64,000 nt of DNA from Alistipes timonensis JC136 (lineage in GTDB: Bacteria; Bacteroidota; Bacteroidia; Bacteroidales; Rikenellaceae): positions 124,001-188,000 of the forward strand of contig NZ_FNRI01000005.1 of assembly GCF_900107675.1 (NCBI RefSeq). The letters run 5' to 3'. How positions within the stretch are numbered: position 1 is the first letter of the stretch; every line of letters starts with the position of its first letter. A program made the translations under genes and the position numbers. Below are positions 38,646-46,429 of the stretch, piece by piece. The notes beneath the pieces were generated by a model. That model was not told where the DNA came from, made no database searches, and saw nothing but the letters and a program-made list of their open reading frames with translations.

Positions 38646-38764
38646 AGGTTAGAATTTGTGTGCCGGTATGCTGTCGCACATACCCAAGTCCCCGAACGGG
38701 ACGTAACCGAGGTGTGTCATTCATCGAATTTACCCATAAGCATGTCATTTTTTTGATAGTTACA

Positions 38765-39937
38765 CTATTTAAGTTCACGGTAGCGAAGCAGCGCTTCGAC
38801 GAAATAGTAGTCCGCATAGATGATCGGCACGTCCACCTGGCTTCCCTTGGGCTTGTGGCCGACGCTGTGCGAGAGCAGGAACCCGTGTGCAGAGCCCGCA
38901 GCGTTCAGATAGCGGTCCGAAGCAAGACTCTTCAAAATACGCCGGGCCGCTTTCACATAACGCCGCGACTGTTCGTGAGGAACGTACTCCGCGAGTTCGA
39001 GCAGCCCCGAGGCGATGATGGCGCCTGCCGAGGCGTCGCGCTCTTCGCCCGGACGGTCGAAATCCCAGTACGGAACCCCGTCTTTGGGAAGATTCGGGTG
39101 GTTGAGAATATACTCCGCGCTCTTCACCGCACGGTCCAGATAGTGGGCGTCGCCCGTCTCGCGGTAGCACATCGTAAAGCCGTAGAGGCCCCAGCTCTGT
39201 CCGCGGGCCCATGCCGAGGACGAAGAATAGCCCTGACCGCCGCGGTGCTCGCGCACACGGCCCGTGGCGGAGTCATAAACGACGATGTGATAGGCGCTCC
39301 CGTCCTTGCGGAAATGGTTGCGAAGCGTCGTGTTGGCATGGGCGACGGCGACATCGCGGAACCGCGGATCGCCCGTCAACCGGCTCGCCTCGAAAAGCAT
39401 TTCCAGATTCATCATGTTGTCGATGATCACCAAATAAGGGTCCGGCAGGCGGTTTTTGTTGTCCCACGAACGGATCAGCCCCACTTTGGGATCGAAACGC
39501 TTCAACAGCGTCTCCGACGTTTCCACCAACAACCGCTCATAAGCCTTGTCGCCGGTAAGCCTCGACCCGAGCCCCACCGGACAGCCGACCATGAAGCCCA
39601 GGTCGTGCGTACGTTCGTAAGACGAAAGCCCGGCAAGGGCCGCCGTGCGGCGACGGGCGCGCCAAAGCCACGAGGGGTCCTGCGTTTCGCCGTAAAGGAG
39701 CCACAGGGTGCCCGGAAAAAAGCCGCTCACCCAGCTGCGGATGCTTTTCAGCTCAAGAGCGCCCGCACGGTCCAGACTCGTCGGATAGAGCGTCGTATCC
39801 GTAAGTTCGGAATCCAGTTGCGCCGCCTGGACGCAGGCGCGGTCCAGCGACCGGCGGACAAAACGCTGTGCGAACGAATCCGAAACGACAAGAGTCGCCG
39901 ATAAACAACAAAAGAGAACAAAAAGAGGTTTCTTCAT
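38765..39937 (-). CDS. GH88 unsaturated glucuronyl hydrolase
   Basis: 390 residues from the ATG at 39937 (six codons after an earlier in-frame ATG), with a signal peptide ending SFAQ. GH88 features: SWVSGFFPGTLWLLYGETQD, THDLGFMVGCPVGLG, VIIDNMMNLEMLFEASRLTGD with the catalytic Asp region, YSSSSAWARGQSWGLYGFTMCYRET and DASAGAIIASGLLELAEY. The family hydrolyses the 4,5-unsaturated glucuronyl residue of lyase products from chondroitin, hyaluronan, heparin or xanthan-type glycans, which fits the heparinase-like gene downstream. It is the first gene after the promoter at 40040-40071. Confidence 0.92.
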   Translation of the reverse strand: MKKPLFVLFCCLSATLVVSDSFAQRFVRRSLDRACVQAAQLDSELTDTTLYPTSLDRAGALELKSIRSWVSGFFPGTLWLLYGETQDPSWLWRARRRTAALAGLSSYERTHDLGFMVGCPVGLGSRLTGDKAYERLLVETSETLLKRFDPKVGLIRSWDNKNRLPDPYLVIIDNMMNLEMLFEASRLTGDPRFRDVAVAHANTTLRNHFRKDGSAYHIVVYDSATGRVREHRGGQGYSSSSAWARGQSWGLYGFTMCYRETGDAHYLDRAVKSAEYILNHPNLPKDGVPYWDFDRPGEERDASAGAIIASGLLELAEYVPHEQSRRYVKAARRILKSLASDRYLNAAGSAHGFLLSHSVGHKPKGSQVDVPIIYADYYFVEALLRYRELK

Positions 39938-40039
39938 ACCATACCTATTAGTCAATTAGAAAATCAGTTTATCCCAAAACAGACGACCGATCAGTGGCAG
40001 CCGTGATTTGTTTTTAGGATTAGTTTTGGTTAACCAATG

Positions 40040-40071
40040 CAAATAAAGGATAAAAAGATCATAAAAACAAA
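40040..40071 (-). promoter_or_regulatory. Bacteroidetes-type promoter upstream of PUL 2
   Basis: On the minus strand, TTTG (-33), 20 bases, TTTATTTG (-7-like), about 100 bases before the GH88 ATG. The flanking region to about 40130 (AAAGAAATTATA and CAATCTTTT blocks) is conserved with the region upstream of the sulfatase promoter at 23.0 kb. It probably drives GH88 through the EEP genes. Confidence 0.65.
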
Positions 40072-40130
40072 TAAATGCAAATAAAAAATATCTTAAAAGA
40101 AATTATATCACAATCTTTTCATGTAATAAT

Positions 40131-40616
40131 TAAATCTCTTTGCTGTTTTCAAAGCAATACGGAGATACTCTTGAAACTGATGTGTGTAGAGAGACGTTTT
40201 ATGCAGGCCTTAACATGCCGTTCACATTTGTTTAACATCCAGTATTATACCAAAATTCCGCTTCATTTTTATCCGTTTTATATAATGGAATGCCCGGAAA
40301 TACAAATAAGTTGAAAATTCCACGTATGTCTTTGTGCTGTTTCCGAGGCTACCTACTCCCCGTTTAGCACGTTATGCACCGCATCTGCGGGTTTTGGAGG
40401 TCTGCGGCAGGTTTCGCAGCTGTGCTTTTCGGCGCGTTTTCGGCGTTCAAATTTCTCGCGGGCATCTATTCGGCGCGGGCGGTTTTTGAGGGTTCTGCCT
40501 CTCGTTATGGCTCTTGCGGCGGTGTCGGGACATCGTGCGTCTCGTTCTTTCCCCCGTGGTTGTCTTCGTGCGGTTTCTCCTGCGGCTGTTTTACTAATAT
40601 TCAACACCTTACAACT
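40131..40616. other. Junction region between PUL 2 and the mobile element
   Basis: The left part is AT-rich with no gene; the right part (from about 40370) is GC-rich, pyrimidine-biased and open on both strands. The overlapping frames there encode Cys/Phe-rich or Arg-rich peptides with no family resemblance. It probably holds the leader of the first element gene and the element boundary. No duplicated attachment site was recognised. Confidence 0.3.
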
Positions 40617-41624
40617 ATGGGAAAAGTCACATTGTTATTCGCAGGAAAGAGTTACGACACCAACGTACAGAGCGTGCGGGAGAATCAAATCGTCATTTTC
40701 GACGGCCCTTACAGCAAGTATTGCCGCATGGTCGTGGCCGGAATCGAACACACACAATCCGGTTATAATTACCGATTGATCGACCCCGAAACCGCAGAGG
40801 AGCACTCCGCAGATCTGATCCGCCCCTTGCGGGACAAATTCGGTATCGGGCACTATTACGACGACGAGCACCCCGAATTTATGGATGCCGCCGAGGTTGC
40901 GGCGCTCCGCACCCGTGCCAACGCCCTCAAAGCCGAGCAGGAAGCCGTCCGACGTGCGGCGGCGGAAGACGCGGAACGGTTACGCACCATCGGCGCGGAG
41001 CGTCTGCGGCAGATCGTTCCCGACGATGCCGTGGCCGTCATCATCGGCGAACAGCATGAAAGCGAATGCGACCCCTATACGGACTATTTCGGCTCGCGTA
41101 TCGTGCGCACAGTGATCCTCGGATTCTCGACCCACACGCGCGATCTGTTCCCCGAAATGCGCAAGGCCGCGGCACGGTTCGAGGGCACGGCACACCTAGC
41201 CGAGCGTAATGCCGAGTACGAACACCGTGAAAAGTACAGCATGGGGCACGGCTATTACCTCGGCACGCACCGTTATTCGGGCTGGCAGGTCAGCAAGGAA
41301 TCGTGCCGCGACAAAGAGGGCGTTATCAAGCGTTTCGCCGTCGTGGCCGGAAATCCCGAGAACGTATGCATCGAGAACCCTGCACCCGCACCGCAGACCG
41401 CCGCCCCCGAAACCGTGGCCGACGCACGTGTCGAGATCGTGGAATACTCCGCGAAGTCGATCGCCGTATTCGGCGATACGAAACCCCTGCGCGGCACACT
41501 CCGCGATCTGAACAGGCTGTTCCGCGCCTACCTTACGCACGACGGCACCCGGTGCGCCGGGTGGATTTTCTCCAAACGCCGAGAACAAGAGGTGCGCAGC
41601 GCATTGGCCGCCTATCTCAAATAA
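40617..41624 (+). CDS. Mobile-element protein with C-terminal GWIFSK module
   Basis: 335 residues from the ATG at 40617 (MGKVTLLFAGKSYDTN). The open frame extends upstream, but that part is Cys/Phe-rich and lacks protein character. The N-terminus is a small beta-rich domain, then an Ala/Glu/Arg-rich helix (about 105-140), a central domain (AVIIGEQHESECDPYTDYFGS; YYLGTHRYSGWQVSKE) and a C-terminal module (IAVFGDTKPLRGTLRDLNRLFR, then GWIFSKRRE) that I recognise as a frequent tail in Bacteroidetes plasmid and conjugative-element proteins. Function is unknown. It begins a run of closely spaced plus-strand genes. Confidence 0.7.
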   Translation: MGKVTLLFAGKSYDTNVQSVRENQIVIFDGPYSKYCRMVVAGIEHTQSGYNYRLIDPETAEEHSADLIRPLRDKFGIGHYYDDEHPEFMDAAEVAALRTRANALKAEQEAVRRAAAEDAERLRTIGAERLRQIVPDDAVAVIIGEQHESECDPYTDYFGSRIVRTVILGFSTHTRDLFPEMRKAAARFEGTAHLAERNAEYEHREKYSMGHGYYLGTHRYSGWQVSKESCRDKEGVIKRFAVVAGNPENVCIENPAPAPQTAAPETVADARVEIVEYSAKSIAVFGDTKPLRGTLRDLNRLFRAYLTHDGTRCAGWIFSKRREQEVRSALAAYLK

Positions 41625-41671
41625 CATTCAACCCGGGGCGGGCATCCGCCCGCCCCACAACACCCGAGAGC

Positions 41672-41929
41672 ATGAACGAACAGATAACAGCTATCGCCGC
41701 GCTCCTGCTGGAGATCAACGGCAAAGAAAAATACACCGCCTTTTTCGATTTCAGCGGCCATGTACACACTTTCAGCATCCGGATTTATTCCGGCAAGTGG
41801 TCGCAGGGGAAAGCCCCTCTTTTCAACCTCTCGTTACAGAACAAGGACGGACAACAATGGCGGAATTGGGACAACGCGCATGCCATGTCCGGCGATTCAA
41901 TTCTCTCATTCTTAACGACTTTATTATGA
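41672..41929 (+). CDS. Hypothetical small mobile-element protein
   Basis: 85 residues (starts MNEQITAIAALLLEINGKEK, ends ILSFLTTLL). It looks like a small alpha/beta protein with a helix, a beta hairpin around YTAFFDFSGHVHTFSIRIY and a terminal helix. No family is recognised. Its stop overlaps the next start in ATGA, indicating translational coupling, and it lies 47 bases after the previous gene. Confidence 0.6.
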   Translation: MNEQITAIAALLLEINGKEKYTAFFDFSGHVHTFSIRIYSGKWSQGKAPLFNLSLQNKDGQQWRNWDNAHAMSGDSILSFLTTLL

Positions 41930-42156
41930 AATCATACGAAGAAATCGTACAGCGCACGGCGGATTTCGACTACATGATGCGCACGCAGTTGCCGGAAAAG
42001 TACATGCCGGAGGTGTTCGGCGTCATGGCCGGGGAAGACCCCGATCTGCGGCAACTCCTTCACAACGCATCGCGTAACGGCATAGGCATTACCTACCTGC
42101 TGTTCAAAATACCGTACGACCGCCACAAGCAACTGATCAAATACCTTTCAAAATAA
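41926..42156 (+). CDS. Hypothetical small mobile-element protein
   Basis: 76 residues (MKSYEEIVQRTADFDYMMRT to DRHKQLIKYLSK), mostly helical and charged. It starts within the stop of the upstream gene (ATGA overlap) and ends 18 bases before the ParB-like gene. No recognised family; probably part of the same operon. Confidence 0.6.
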   Translation: MKSYEEIVQRTADFDYMMRTQLPEKYMPEVFGVMAGEDPDLRQLLHNASRNGIGITYLLFKIPYDRHKQLIKYLSK

Positions 42157-42174
42157 TCTTAAAATCATCACACC

Positions 42175-42723
42175 ATGAAAACGAACGAAACCAACACCAC
42201 GACCGCAACCGCCGCCCAGAGCACGAAATCGACCGTTTTGCTCTCCATTGACAAAATCCGCCCCAACCCCAACAATCCGCGGCGGAGTTACGACGAAAAT
42301 GCCCTCGCGGAACTGGCCGCCTCCATTGCCACGCACGGCCTTATTCAGCCCATCCGGGTGCGAGCCGCAGAACAAGGCGGCTATATCATCGTCTGCGGCG
42401 AACGCCGCTACCATGCCGTGCAACCGCTCGGCCAGACCGAAATCGAGGCCATCGTCGATGCCGCTCCCGCCAACGAACGGGCGATCTTCGACCTCGCGCT
42501 CTCGGAGAACATTCAGCGCGAGGAGATGCCGTCGCTGAAGACGGCACAGGCCTGTTCAGCCGCATCGAGAACCGCCGCTTCATGCACACGGTGCGGCACG
42601 ATCTTTCCGAACGGGTTATCGAGCTGCTATGCCGGCAGATACATCGTGAAATATGCACATTGCACTATGGCGGACAAGTCGTGGAATGACCTGCCTGCCA
42701 CACCAGAGAATTGTAAGTTGTAA
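42175..42723 (+). pseudogene. Truncated ParB/Spo0J-like gene fused out of frame to another fragment
   Basis: Residues 1-123 form a ParB N-terminal domain: VLLSIDKIRPNPNNPRRSY, LAASIATHGLIQPIRV, IVCGERRYHAV and LALSENIQREEMPS. After that the frame becomes Cys/Ala/Ser-rich and unlike any ParB. In another frame, from about 42539, a protein-like stretch appears (TGLFSRIENRRFMHTVRHDL, then ERVIELLCRQIHREICTLHY) that ends at 42689. This is the expected result of a deletion joining the 5' part of parB to the 3' end of a different gene. Partition-type ParB function (HTH domain) is lost. A terminator follows directly. Confidence 0.65.
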
Positions 42724-42729
42724 AATATT

Positions 42730-42757
42730 AAAAGTGCCCGGAAAGCCGGGCACTTTT
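42730..42757. terminator. Perfect 12-bp terminator after the ParB-like gene
   Basis: AAAAGTGCCCGG and CCGGGCACTTTT pair around an AAAG loop. The arms supply A- and T-runs, so it can act in both directions. Confidence 0.85.
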
Positions 42758-42846
42758 AATTGGGTTCAATCCCGGATCAATATCTGTGTTTCGGATATTC
42801 CGGAAAGAGGATCAGCCAACATAGTCCGATGGCGACCAGTACCATT

Positions 42847-43564
42847 CACGCTGCGATGTTTTCCGGCTGGGCGAGTTGCAGAACTTCCTCGATGACCATG
42901 AATCTCCGGAGTTGGGGCTGGACTGCGACGAAGCCGCCGCGGAACGCGACCGTCTGCAGCTTCGGATCTATGCCGAGGCCATCACCGCCTTTATGAAAAG
43001 GCAACCCGCAGCATTTCCGGACAATGTGTGCCTGCGCGACTATGCCGAGGCGCTGGTCGATATCGCCTATGAAGCCGGCCGCAGGAAGTTCCGGCCCTCG
43101 GACAATTTCCGCGATACGGCCGCGACGCTCATTGCCTGGGGCGACGAGTTCTCCCGGCAGCACGGGGATGCGAACCGGACGGAGAAGGAGTACCCCAACG
43201 AGATTTACCGATTCACCGACGAGAAACTGCGAGGCGTTTCGAATAAGGACGATCCGAATGCGGAGTTCGACATCGCCTTTCTGAACCGTGCAGCACTCGA
43301 AAGACATGGATATGACGTTGCGACGATTACGGACAGCGATCTGCAGGAGTTGGCCGGACGGAATGGAAGGCGCTCGATGCTCCCGTTTCCGAGCGGCGCA
43401 TCTACAACACGCCCCAGCCCGTGAAACTCGTCAAGGACCACGGGCGGCATACCACGGTCTGCTATTTCGTCAGACCGGAAGACGACATCAGGCAACCGCA
43501 GGACATGACACTCGAAGAGTTAATCTACAAAGAGTCATGCCCTACAAGCAAAGTTACAGCGTAG
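42847..43564 (+). pseudogene. Frameshifted, 5'-truncated hypothetical mobile-element gene
   Basis: From about 42876 the frame reads ELQNFLDDHESPELGLDC, then RIYAEAITAFMKRQPAAF, RPSDNFRDTAATLIAWGDEF and FLNRAALERHGYDVATITDSD. No ATG lies at a sensible position (only TTG). Near 43355 the coherent reading moves to another frame (RTEWKALDAPVSERRIYNTP, KDHGRHTTVCYFVRPEDDIR, MTLEELIYKESC) and stops at 43564. The same frame reopens immediately after the stop and encodes MPLDLDDVDTQTCRIIDLC to 43696. I do not recognise the family. Confidence 0.5.
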
Positions 43565-43582
43565 AATGATCCCATCATCCGT

Positions 43583-43696
43583 ATGCCACTCGATTTGGAT
43601 GATGTGGACACGCAGACTTGCCGAATCATCGACCTCTGTGAGCGAGCCAGTGTTCAGGTCCCTGTGCATCCGAGGCTGCGCGATACAATGTATTAA
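43583..43696 (+). CDS. Possible 37-residue small ORF
   Basis: MPLDLDDVDTQTCRIIDLCE to LRDTMY, in the gap between two larger genes. It is in the same frame as the end of the pseudogene to its left, so it may be a fragment beyond a nonsense codon. No family or clear ribosome binding site was seen. Confidence 0.25.
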   Translation: MPLDLDDVDTQTCRIIDLCERASVQVPVHPRLRDTMY

Positions 43697-43713
43697 TATA
43701 ATATCCATTTACC

Positions 43714-44349
43714 ATGCACGAAGCAGAACAATATTTACGCAATCCAGAAACCCCGAACTCCCTGTACATCCAGTATCAAGGTCGACGCCGACGCCTGTTT
43801 TACAACCGCGATCAAAACATTTGCGGCATTATCGGTATTGGCAGACGAAGGTATGGCTTCGGATTCGGCGACTGGGACAACATTGAAAAGATTTTCAAAC
43901 CGGCTCCGGACAAAGCCCCTGAGGAAATCAATCGTCGTCTGATCTGCAAATTCCAACGGGAAGCGGCCAAAGCGGGATTCACAAGCCCATTCATCCGCAA
44001 TATCCAGAATGCCGATTACAGAAAAAGTCTCTATAAAAACGGGATCACGACCGGCACCTGCATCGACGGGCAGATCATTACGCTCGATGCCGTGCGGAGA
44101 TACTGCGGCGAAACGACCTACCGGTGTTTCTGCGAGGCAGTCCGTAGCCGCACGCCGTTCCACTCGGGCCGGTTTGACTTTCGGGGCTACGACGGTTCGC
44201 TATGGGTGGAGCCCTGCGATAAGGATGATGGCTACCACCGGGTTGGAGACCTTGCCGCAGGATTCTCCAAAGAGTACCGCGGATGCGGTAACGGTTATTA
44301 CTATCTGCTTATCAACGAACAAACCTTCATTGGCTGCGATATAGACTAA
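43714..44349 (+). CDS. Hypothetical mobile-element protein
   Basis: 211 residues, starting MHEAEQYLRNPETPNSLYIQ. It is rich in aromatic and charged residues (YQGRRRRLFYNRDQNICGII, RYGFGFGDWDNIEKIFK, VRRYCGETTYRCFCEAVRS) and ends with NEQTFIGCDID. There is no signal peptide or membrane segment, so it is probably cytoplasmic. I recognise no family. It is 17 bases upstream of the DUF4120 gene and probably co-transcribed. Confidence 0.6.
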   Translation: MHEAEQYLRNPETPNSLYIQYQGRRRRLFYNRDQNICGIIGIGRRRYGFGFGDWDNIEKIFKPAPDKAPEEINRRLICKFQREAAKAGFTSPFIRNIQNADYRKSLYKNGITTGTCIDGQIITLDAVRRYCGETTYRCFCEAVRSRTPFHSGRFDFRGYDGSLWVEPCDKDDGYHRVGDLAAGFSKEYRGCGNGYYYLLINEQTFIGCDID

Positions 44350-44366
44350 CGAAAATCCGGACTATT

Positions 44367-44657
44367 ATGAAAATCATGTGTCAGGAACATTACGGCAAGG
44401 TAGTGCAGTACGCCGAAAGTATCGGCGACAAGACGCTCCACGAGTGTCTGAAACGGCTCGAACGGCGGGAGCAAAATCCCCATCATCCGTGTGAGATCGA
44501 ACTTTACAAAGACTTTGCTCCGCATTCATTCCTTTTCAAGGAACGCTATCCCGACGGACGTTTGGGCGTTGTCGGCGGATTGGTCTATCACGGGCAGCCG
44601 GACCGCTCGTGCTGTTTCATCGACGAGCCGTTTCACGGTTGGATGACCCATACCTGA
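44367..44657 (+). CDS. DUF4120 family protein
   Basis: 96 residues with the characteristic features of DUF4120: EHYGKVVQYAESIGDKTL, ECLKRLERRE, CEIELYKDFAPHSFLFKERY, GVVGGLVYHG and a terminal FHGWMTHT. The family is widespread in Bacteroidales mobile elements and its function is unknown. A terminator lies about 20 bases downstream. Confidence 0.8.
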   Translation: MKIMCQEHYGKVVQYAESIGDKTLHECLKRLERREQNPHHPCEIELYKDFAPHSFLFKERYPDGRLGVVGGLVYHGQPDRSCCFIDEPFHGWMTHT

Positions 44658-44678
44658 AAAGTTGAATACGAATTGTCG

Positions 44679-44719
44679 ATCCCGGCCGGACACAATAAAT
44701 CCGGCCGGGATTTTGTTTT
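44679..44719 (+). terminator. Intrinsic terminator after the DUF4120 gene
   Basis: A perfect 12-bp stem (ATCCCGGCCGGA and complement) with a nine-base loop, followed by TTTGTTTTA. The T-tail overlaps the -33 box of the parDE promoter. Confidence 0.85.
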
Positions 44720-44742
44720 ATTATTAAATATTGGTAATTTTG
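44712..44742 (+). promoter_or_regulatory. Bacteroidetes-type promoter for parDE
   Basis: TTTG (44712-44715), 19 bases, TAATTTTG (44735-44742), an exact TAnnTTTG box, with the ParD ATG 18 bases downstream. The short untranslated leader leaves room for ParD autoregulation at the promoter. Confidence 0.7.
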
Positions 44743-44760
44743 CGTAAAGACTGAACAATT

Positions 44761-45006
44761 ATGAAAACGACATCGGTAGCCCTCGGCGTTTATTTCGAGG
44801 ATTTCATCAAGGCAAAAATCGCACAGGGGCGTTATAATAATGCCAGCGAGGTTATTCGGGCAGGCTTGCGGCTTTTGGAGGAGAACGAGAGCCGTCTGAC
44901 GGAGTTGAAGACTGCCATCCGCGAGGGAATCGACAGCGGCGTAGCCGAAGGATTCGACCTGGAGGATCATCTGAAAACCCTGAAAGCCAAGCGGACGAAT
45001 GGATGA
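44761..45006 (+). CDS. parD: ParD-type antitoxin
   Basis: 81 residues. The N-terminal ribbon-helix-helix (TTSVALGVYFEDFIKAKIAQ, RYNNASEVIRAGLRLLEEN) is characteristic of the ParD/CC2985 family; the acidic C-terminal tail (GIDSGVAEGFDLEDHLKTL) would wrap the toxin. It binds DNA as a dimer and neutralises the toxin encoded by the overlapping downstream gene (eight-base overlap). Its own promoter lies directly upstream. Confidence 0.9.
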   Translation: MKTTSVALGVYFEDFIKAKIAQGRYNNASEVIRAGLRLLEENESRLTELKTAIREGIDSGVAEGFDLEDHLKTLKAKRTNG

Positions 45007-45301
45007 AATACGGTTTACCCGCAAAGCGGTCGAAGACCTTTCCGACATTTGGAACTATACGGCGGATATGTGGTCGGAGCGGCAGGCGGATACCTATTAC
45101 AGGTTATTGATCGCCTCCTGCCGCAAGCTGGCAGGCAATCCTGTGTTGTTCGGTCGGGAATATAAGGAACTTGGAGCTGGAATTTACGGATTCAAGGTCA
45201 ATAAGCATATCGTCTTTTATCGCATTGTAGGCGATAAGGGGATTGAGGTCGTGCGTATACTTCACGAACGGATGGATCTTAGCAACCGATTCGCAGATTA
45301 G
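44999..45301 (+). CDS. parE: ParE/RelE-superfamily toxin
   Basis: 100 residues with the ParE fold signature: FTRKAVEDLSDIWNYTADMW, YYRLLIASCRKLAGNP, GREYKELGAGIYGFKVNKHI and VFYRIVGDKGIEVVRILHER. ParE toxins poison DNA gyrase; some relatives are RNases. The start overlaps the antitoxin gene, the normal arrangement of a type II toxin-antitoxin pair. It probably stabilises the element. It appears intact, in contrast to many surrounding genes. Confidence 0.9.
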   Translation: MDEIRFTRKAVEDLSDIWNYTADMWSERQADTYYRLLIASCRKLAGNPVLFGREYKELGAGIYGFKVNKHIVFYRIVGDKGIEVVRILHERMDLSNRFAD

Positions 45302-45325
45302 AAAACATTAAAAAAATAAGCATCC

Positions 45326-45598
45326 GTGACAAAACAAGAAATCGTTAAACAAATCGCTCGGGAAACAGGTGTCGAGGCCACGACCGTATCAGCTGTCGTG
45401 GAGGGTTTTATGAAAGAGGTGCGCGTCGCGCAGATTCGCAAGGAAAACGTTTTCCTGCGCGGATTCGGAACGTTCCTGATTAAGCACCGTAAGGAGAAGA
45501 CAGCACGTAACATCACAAAGAATACGACGCTCAAAATTCCGGCGCACGATATTCCGGCGTTCAAAGCATCGCCCGAATTTCTGCGTCTTTTGAAATAG
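45326..45598 (+). CDS. HU/IHF-family DNA-binding protein
   Basis: 90 residues starting at a GTG (45326). It has the HU layout: KQEIVKQIARETGVEATTVS, a second helix (VVEGFMKEVRVAQIRKENV), FLRGFGTFLIKHRKEKTARN and the KNTTLKIPAHDIPAFKAS arm return. It binds and bends DNA as a dimer; element-borne HU proteins often assist recombination or replication. It lies 24 bases after parE and before a strong terminator. Confidence 0.9.
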   Translation: MTKQEIVKQIARETGVEATTVSAVVEGFMKEVRVAQIRKENVFLRGFGTFLIKHRKEKTARNITKNTTLKIPAHDIPAFKASPEFLRLLK

Positions 45599-45604
45599 TA
45601 CAAC

Positions 45605-45636
45605 AAGCCGAGTAAATTGCTCGGCTTTTTTCTTTA
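45605..45636 (+). terminator. Intrinsic terminator after the HU-like gene
   Basis: An 8-bp stem (AAGCCGAG and CTCGGCTT) with a seven-base loop, followed by a long T-rich tract. Confidence 0.85.
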
Positions 45637-45889
45637 TTTTACATCCCACCTTTGTCAAGTTTATTTTCGAGCACCGGTGCTTTTACCCTGTAATACAACA
45701 TAGGCACGATATTTTCGTTTGTATTGCGAACGAACTCCGCAGGGAGTACCGAGGAAACGACGCAATTTCACACTACACAGCCGGCAGGAACCGGCAAAGC
45801 CCCGCTTAACTATTTGTCGAAACGACGACACGATGCCCGACTGCATTGTGTGCCGACACCCCGTATGCCCCTGCGCCTAATTATGCACG

Positions 45890-46429
45890 ATGAATATTCA
45901 TTTCGATATATATGGTCTTATAACGACGACTGTCAAATCGCTGCCCTACGTCAGCGAGGGCATTCCGGCGGGATTCCCGTCGCCGGCCGCGGACTATATC
46001 GGCGACCGCATCGACCTGAACGAAGTCCTCATACTGAGTCCGGGTGCGACATACTATGCCCGCGTTCGAGATTACTACTTGGTCGAGGAGGAGCTGGAGC
46101 AGGGTGACGGCATCCTTTTCGACACGCGACTTGCACCGCGCACCGGGGACCTGGCGTTTTGCGAGGTCTGCGGCGAACGGGTGCTGAAATATATCCGCAA
46201 ACGGGGGGGGGCGCGAGCTATGGCTTCTCGGCGGCGGGACGGACGACACGCTTCCTGTTGACCGCGAAACCGAAGCGCGGGTGCTGGGCGTCGTTACGGT
46301 CGTCATCAAAATCCGGCGGTTCAAGCGACGGCGCACACGCCTTATCGACCGCCTGCCGCAGAAGGAACAACCCGCGCTGTTCGAGCGGCGGGCGATCCGA
46401 GCCTCGTATTTTCCGGAGAGCGACGAGCC
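45890..46429 (+). pseudogene. UmuD/S24-peptidase-like domain lacking the catalytic Ser; N-terminal half of a split gene
   Basis: From the ATG at 45890: EGIPAGFPSPAADYIGDRID, LNEVLILSPGATYYARVRDY, GDGILFDTRLAPRTGDLAFC and GERVLKYIRK match UmuD/LexA-type peptidases. Where UmuD has G-D-S-M this protein has R-D-Y-Y-L, so the nucleophilic Ser is absent, while the general-base Lys region is kept. A nine-G tract (46203-46211) puts the rest out of frame; with eight G it continues ELWLLGGGTDDTLPVDRETE, ARVLGVVTVVIKIRR and on to 46429. There it meets the inversion breakpoint, in frame with a second UmuD-like domain now at 54217-53724. Confidence 0.65.
46203..46211. repeat. Nine-base G tract in the UmuD-like gene
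   Basis: Nine consecutive G; removing one restores the reading frame of the UmuD-like protein. It is one of four G/C runs of eight or nine in the window. Confidence 0.7.

Noticed and set aside
40353..40607. 84-codon Arg-rich minus-strand ORF at the element's left edge
   Set aside because: Composition reflects GC-rich DNA open on both strands; no homologous pattern or credible start context.
40374..40616. 81-codon upstream extension of the gene at 40617
   Set aside because: Cys/Phe-rich, unlike the rest of the protein; the ATG at 40617 gives a sensible N-terminus.
45670..45681. 12-base palindrome AGCACCGGTGCT before the UmuD-like gene
   Set aside because: Could be an operator, but it is short, single-copy and far (about 210 bases) from the start; not enough to call.
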